64,000 nt of DNA, taken from NCBI RefSeq assembly GCF_025263565.1, contig NZ_CP079865.1, positions 2,914,001-2,978,000 on the forward strand. Direction: 5' to 3'. Shown piece after piece: positions 63,786 to 64,000 of this stretch. A program made the position numbers and the translations under genes. Within the stretch, counting starts at the first letter, position 1. Every line of letters begins with the position of its first letter. The DNA is from Mycobacterium sp. SMC-8. GTDB taxonomy: Bacteria > Actinomycetota > Actinomycetes > Mycobacteriales > Mycobacteriaceae. The notes beneath the pieces are model-generated. The model was not told the DNA's origin and ran no database searches. It saw nothing but the letters and a program-made list of their open reading frames with translations.

Positions 63786-63849
63786 CCGCGGAATAGCATT
63801 CCTGGTCGCTGGCGAAGGCCGGATCGCAGCCAGGAATGCTATTCCGCGG
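63786..63849. repeat. Palindrome between convergent stops, diverged cousin
   Basis: Perfect 20-base arms 63786-63805 and 63830-63849 (CCGCGGAATAGCATTCCTGG), loop 24 bases. It resembles copies 1-3 in size, position and the core GAATNGCATTCC, but the outer stem differs with both arms changed together. It abuts the dehydrogenase stop (3 bases) and the next convergent stop (4 bases). Confidence 0.85.
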
Positions 63850-63853
63850 CGGC

Positions 63854-64000
63854 TCAGCCGTTGGCGCCCGCGGCGCCGGGAGCGCCGCTGGGGCCCGGGG
63901 TACCGCTGCTGAAGTAGCCCCTGCCGCGTGCCCCGCCTTCACCGCCGGCGCCCCCGGCGCCGCCTGTGCCGGCGTTTGTGTCGATGGACGCGCTGCCCCC
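63854..64000 (-). CDS. Glycine-rich PE_PGRS-like protein, C-terminal end
   Basis: The frame is open to the window edge. Its last 48 codons read Gly-Ala-rich repeats (GGAGGAGGEGGARGRGYFSS, then GTPGPSGAPGAAGANG) ending at TGA 63854. The Gly-Gly-Ala/Gly-Asn triplets suit a PGRS tail, although several Pro-Gly units are unusual. The start and any PE domain are outside the window, so the family call is provisional. Confidence 0.55.
   Translation of the reverse strand, partial: GGSASIDTNAGTGGAGGAGGEGGARGRGYFSSGTPGPSGAPGAAGANG

Overview
This is high-GC DNA from a fast-growing mycobacterium (Mycolicibacterium/Mycobacterium). The evidence is gene content and order: guaA, imuA'/imuB, iunH, an acrA1-like double reductase, htdY, dnaE2, the nitroreductase/TrmL pair, a conservon with mfpA, folD, metX/metY behind a SAM-IV riboswitch, trpS and dacB1. 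This resembles the M. tuberculosis Rv3330-Rv3396c interval with deletions and insertions. Mycobacterial LexA boxes and a PE_PGRS-like tail at the right edge agree. Species cannot be fixed from the sequence alone.

Layout. 1-7000: end of a response regulator, guaA behind a large hairpin, then a minus-strand operon of SDR, diiron protein (frameshifted), flavin monooxygenase, MerR regulator and TenA. 7000-18000: the SOS mutasome (imuA'-imuB and dnaE2, each with a LexA box) enclosing iunH, a two-domain reductase, HtdY and a degenerate GGDEF membrane protein. 18000-24550: nitroreductase, TrmL, a methyltransferase ending in tandem repeats, a newly noted 50-residue ORF, and the five-gene conservon ending in mfpA.

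24550-35260 is the accessory island. A DUF222/HNH remnant precedes a ribbon-helix-helix/Doc toxin-antitoxin pair. The doc gene is split by a 6.1 kb nest: an IS3-family element (IS-A) in doc (3-bp target duplication GTC), a Tn554-like TnpA/B/C element inside the IS-A transposase gene, and a second IS3-family element (IS-B, duplication CTA) inside the IS-A terminal repeat. The missing 36 codons of doc lie intact on the far side. Two small unknown genes follow, then a TetR gene cut by an IS1549-like element with a 202-bp target duplication.

35380-54850: FHA-ABC exporter, TetR, OYE-type oxidoreductase, folD-DUF3017, a methyltransferase/glycosyltransferase pair beside an AT-rich gap, the metY-metX-methyltransferase operon, xthA, a secreted lipase, trpS, a YihY-type membrane protein, dacB1 and a membrane phosphoesterase. 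54850-64000: two acyl-CoA synthetases with a divergent GAF-LuxR regulator, a lactonase-like gene with an in-frame stop, and a class III aminotransferase/Lrp/aldehyde dehydrogenase unit.

Structural themes: (i) near-identical palindromes directly behind stop codons (17969, 59075, 60187, with a diverged cousin at 63786); (ii) tandem duplications whose unit contains the stop codon of the adjoining gene at three loci (9435, 19784, 46967); (iii) several freshly broken genes (diiron protein, doc, tetR, lactonase).
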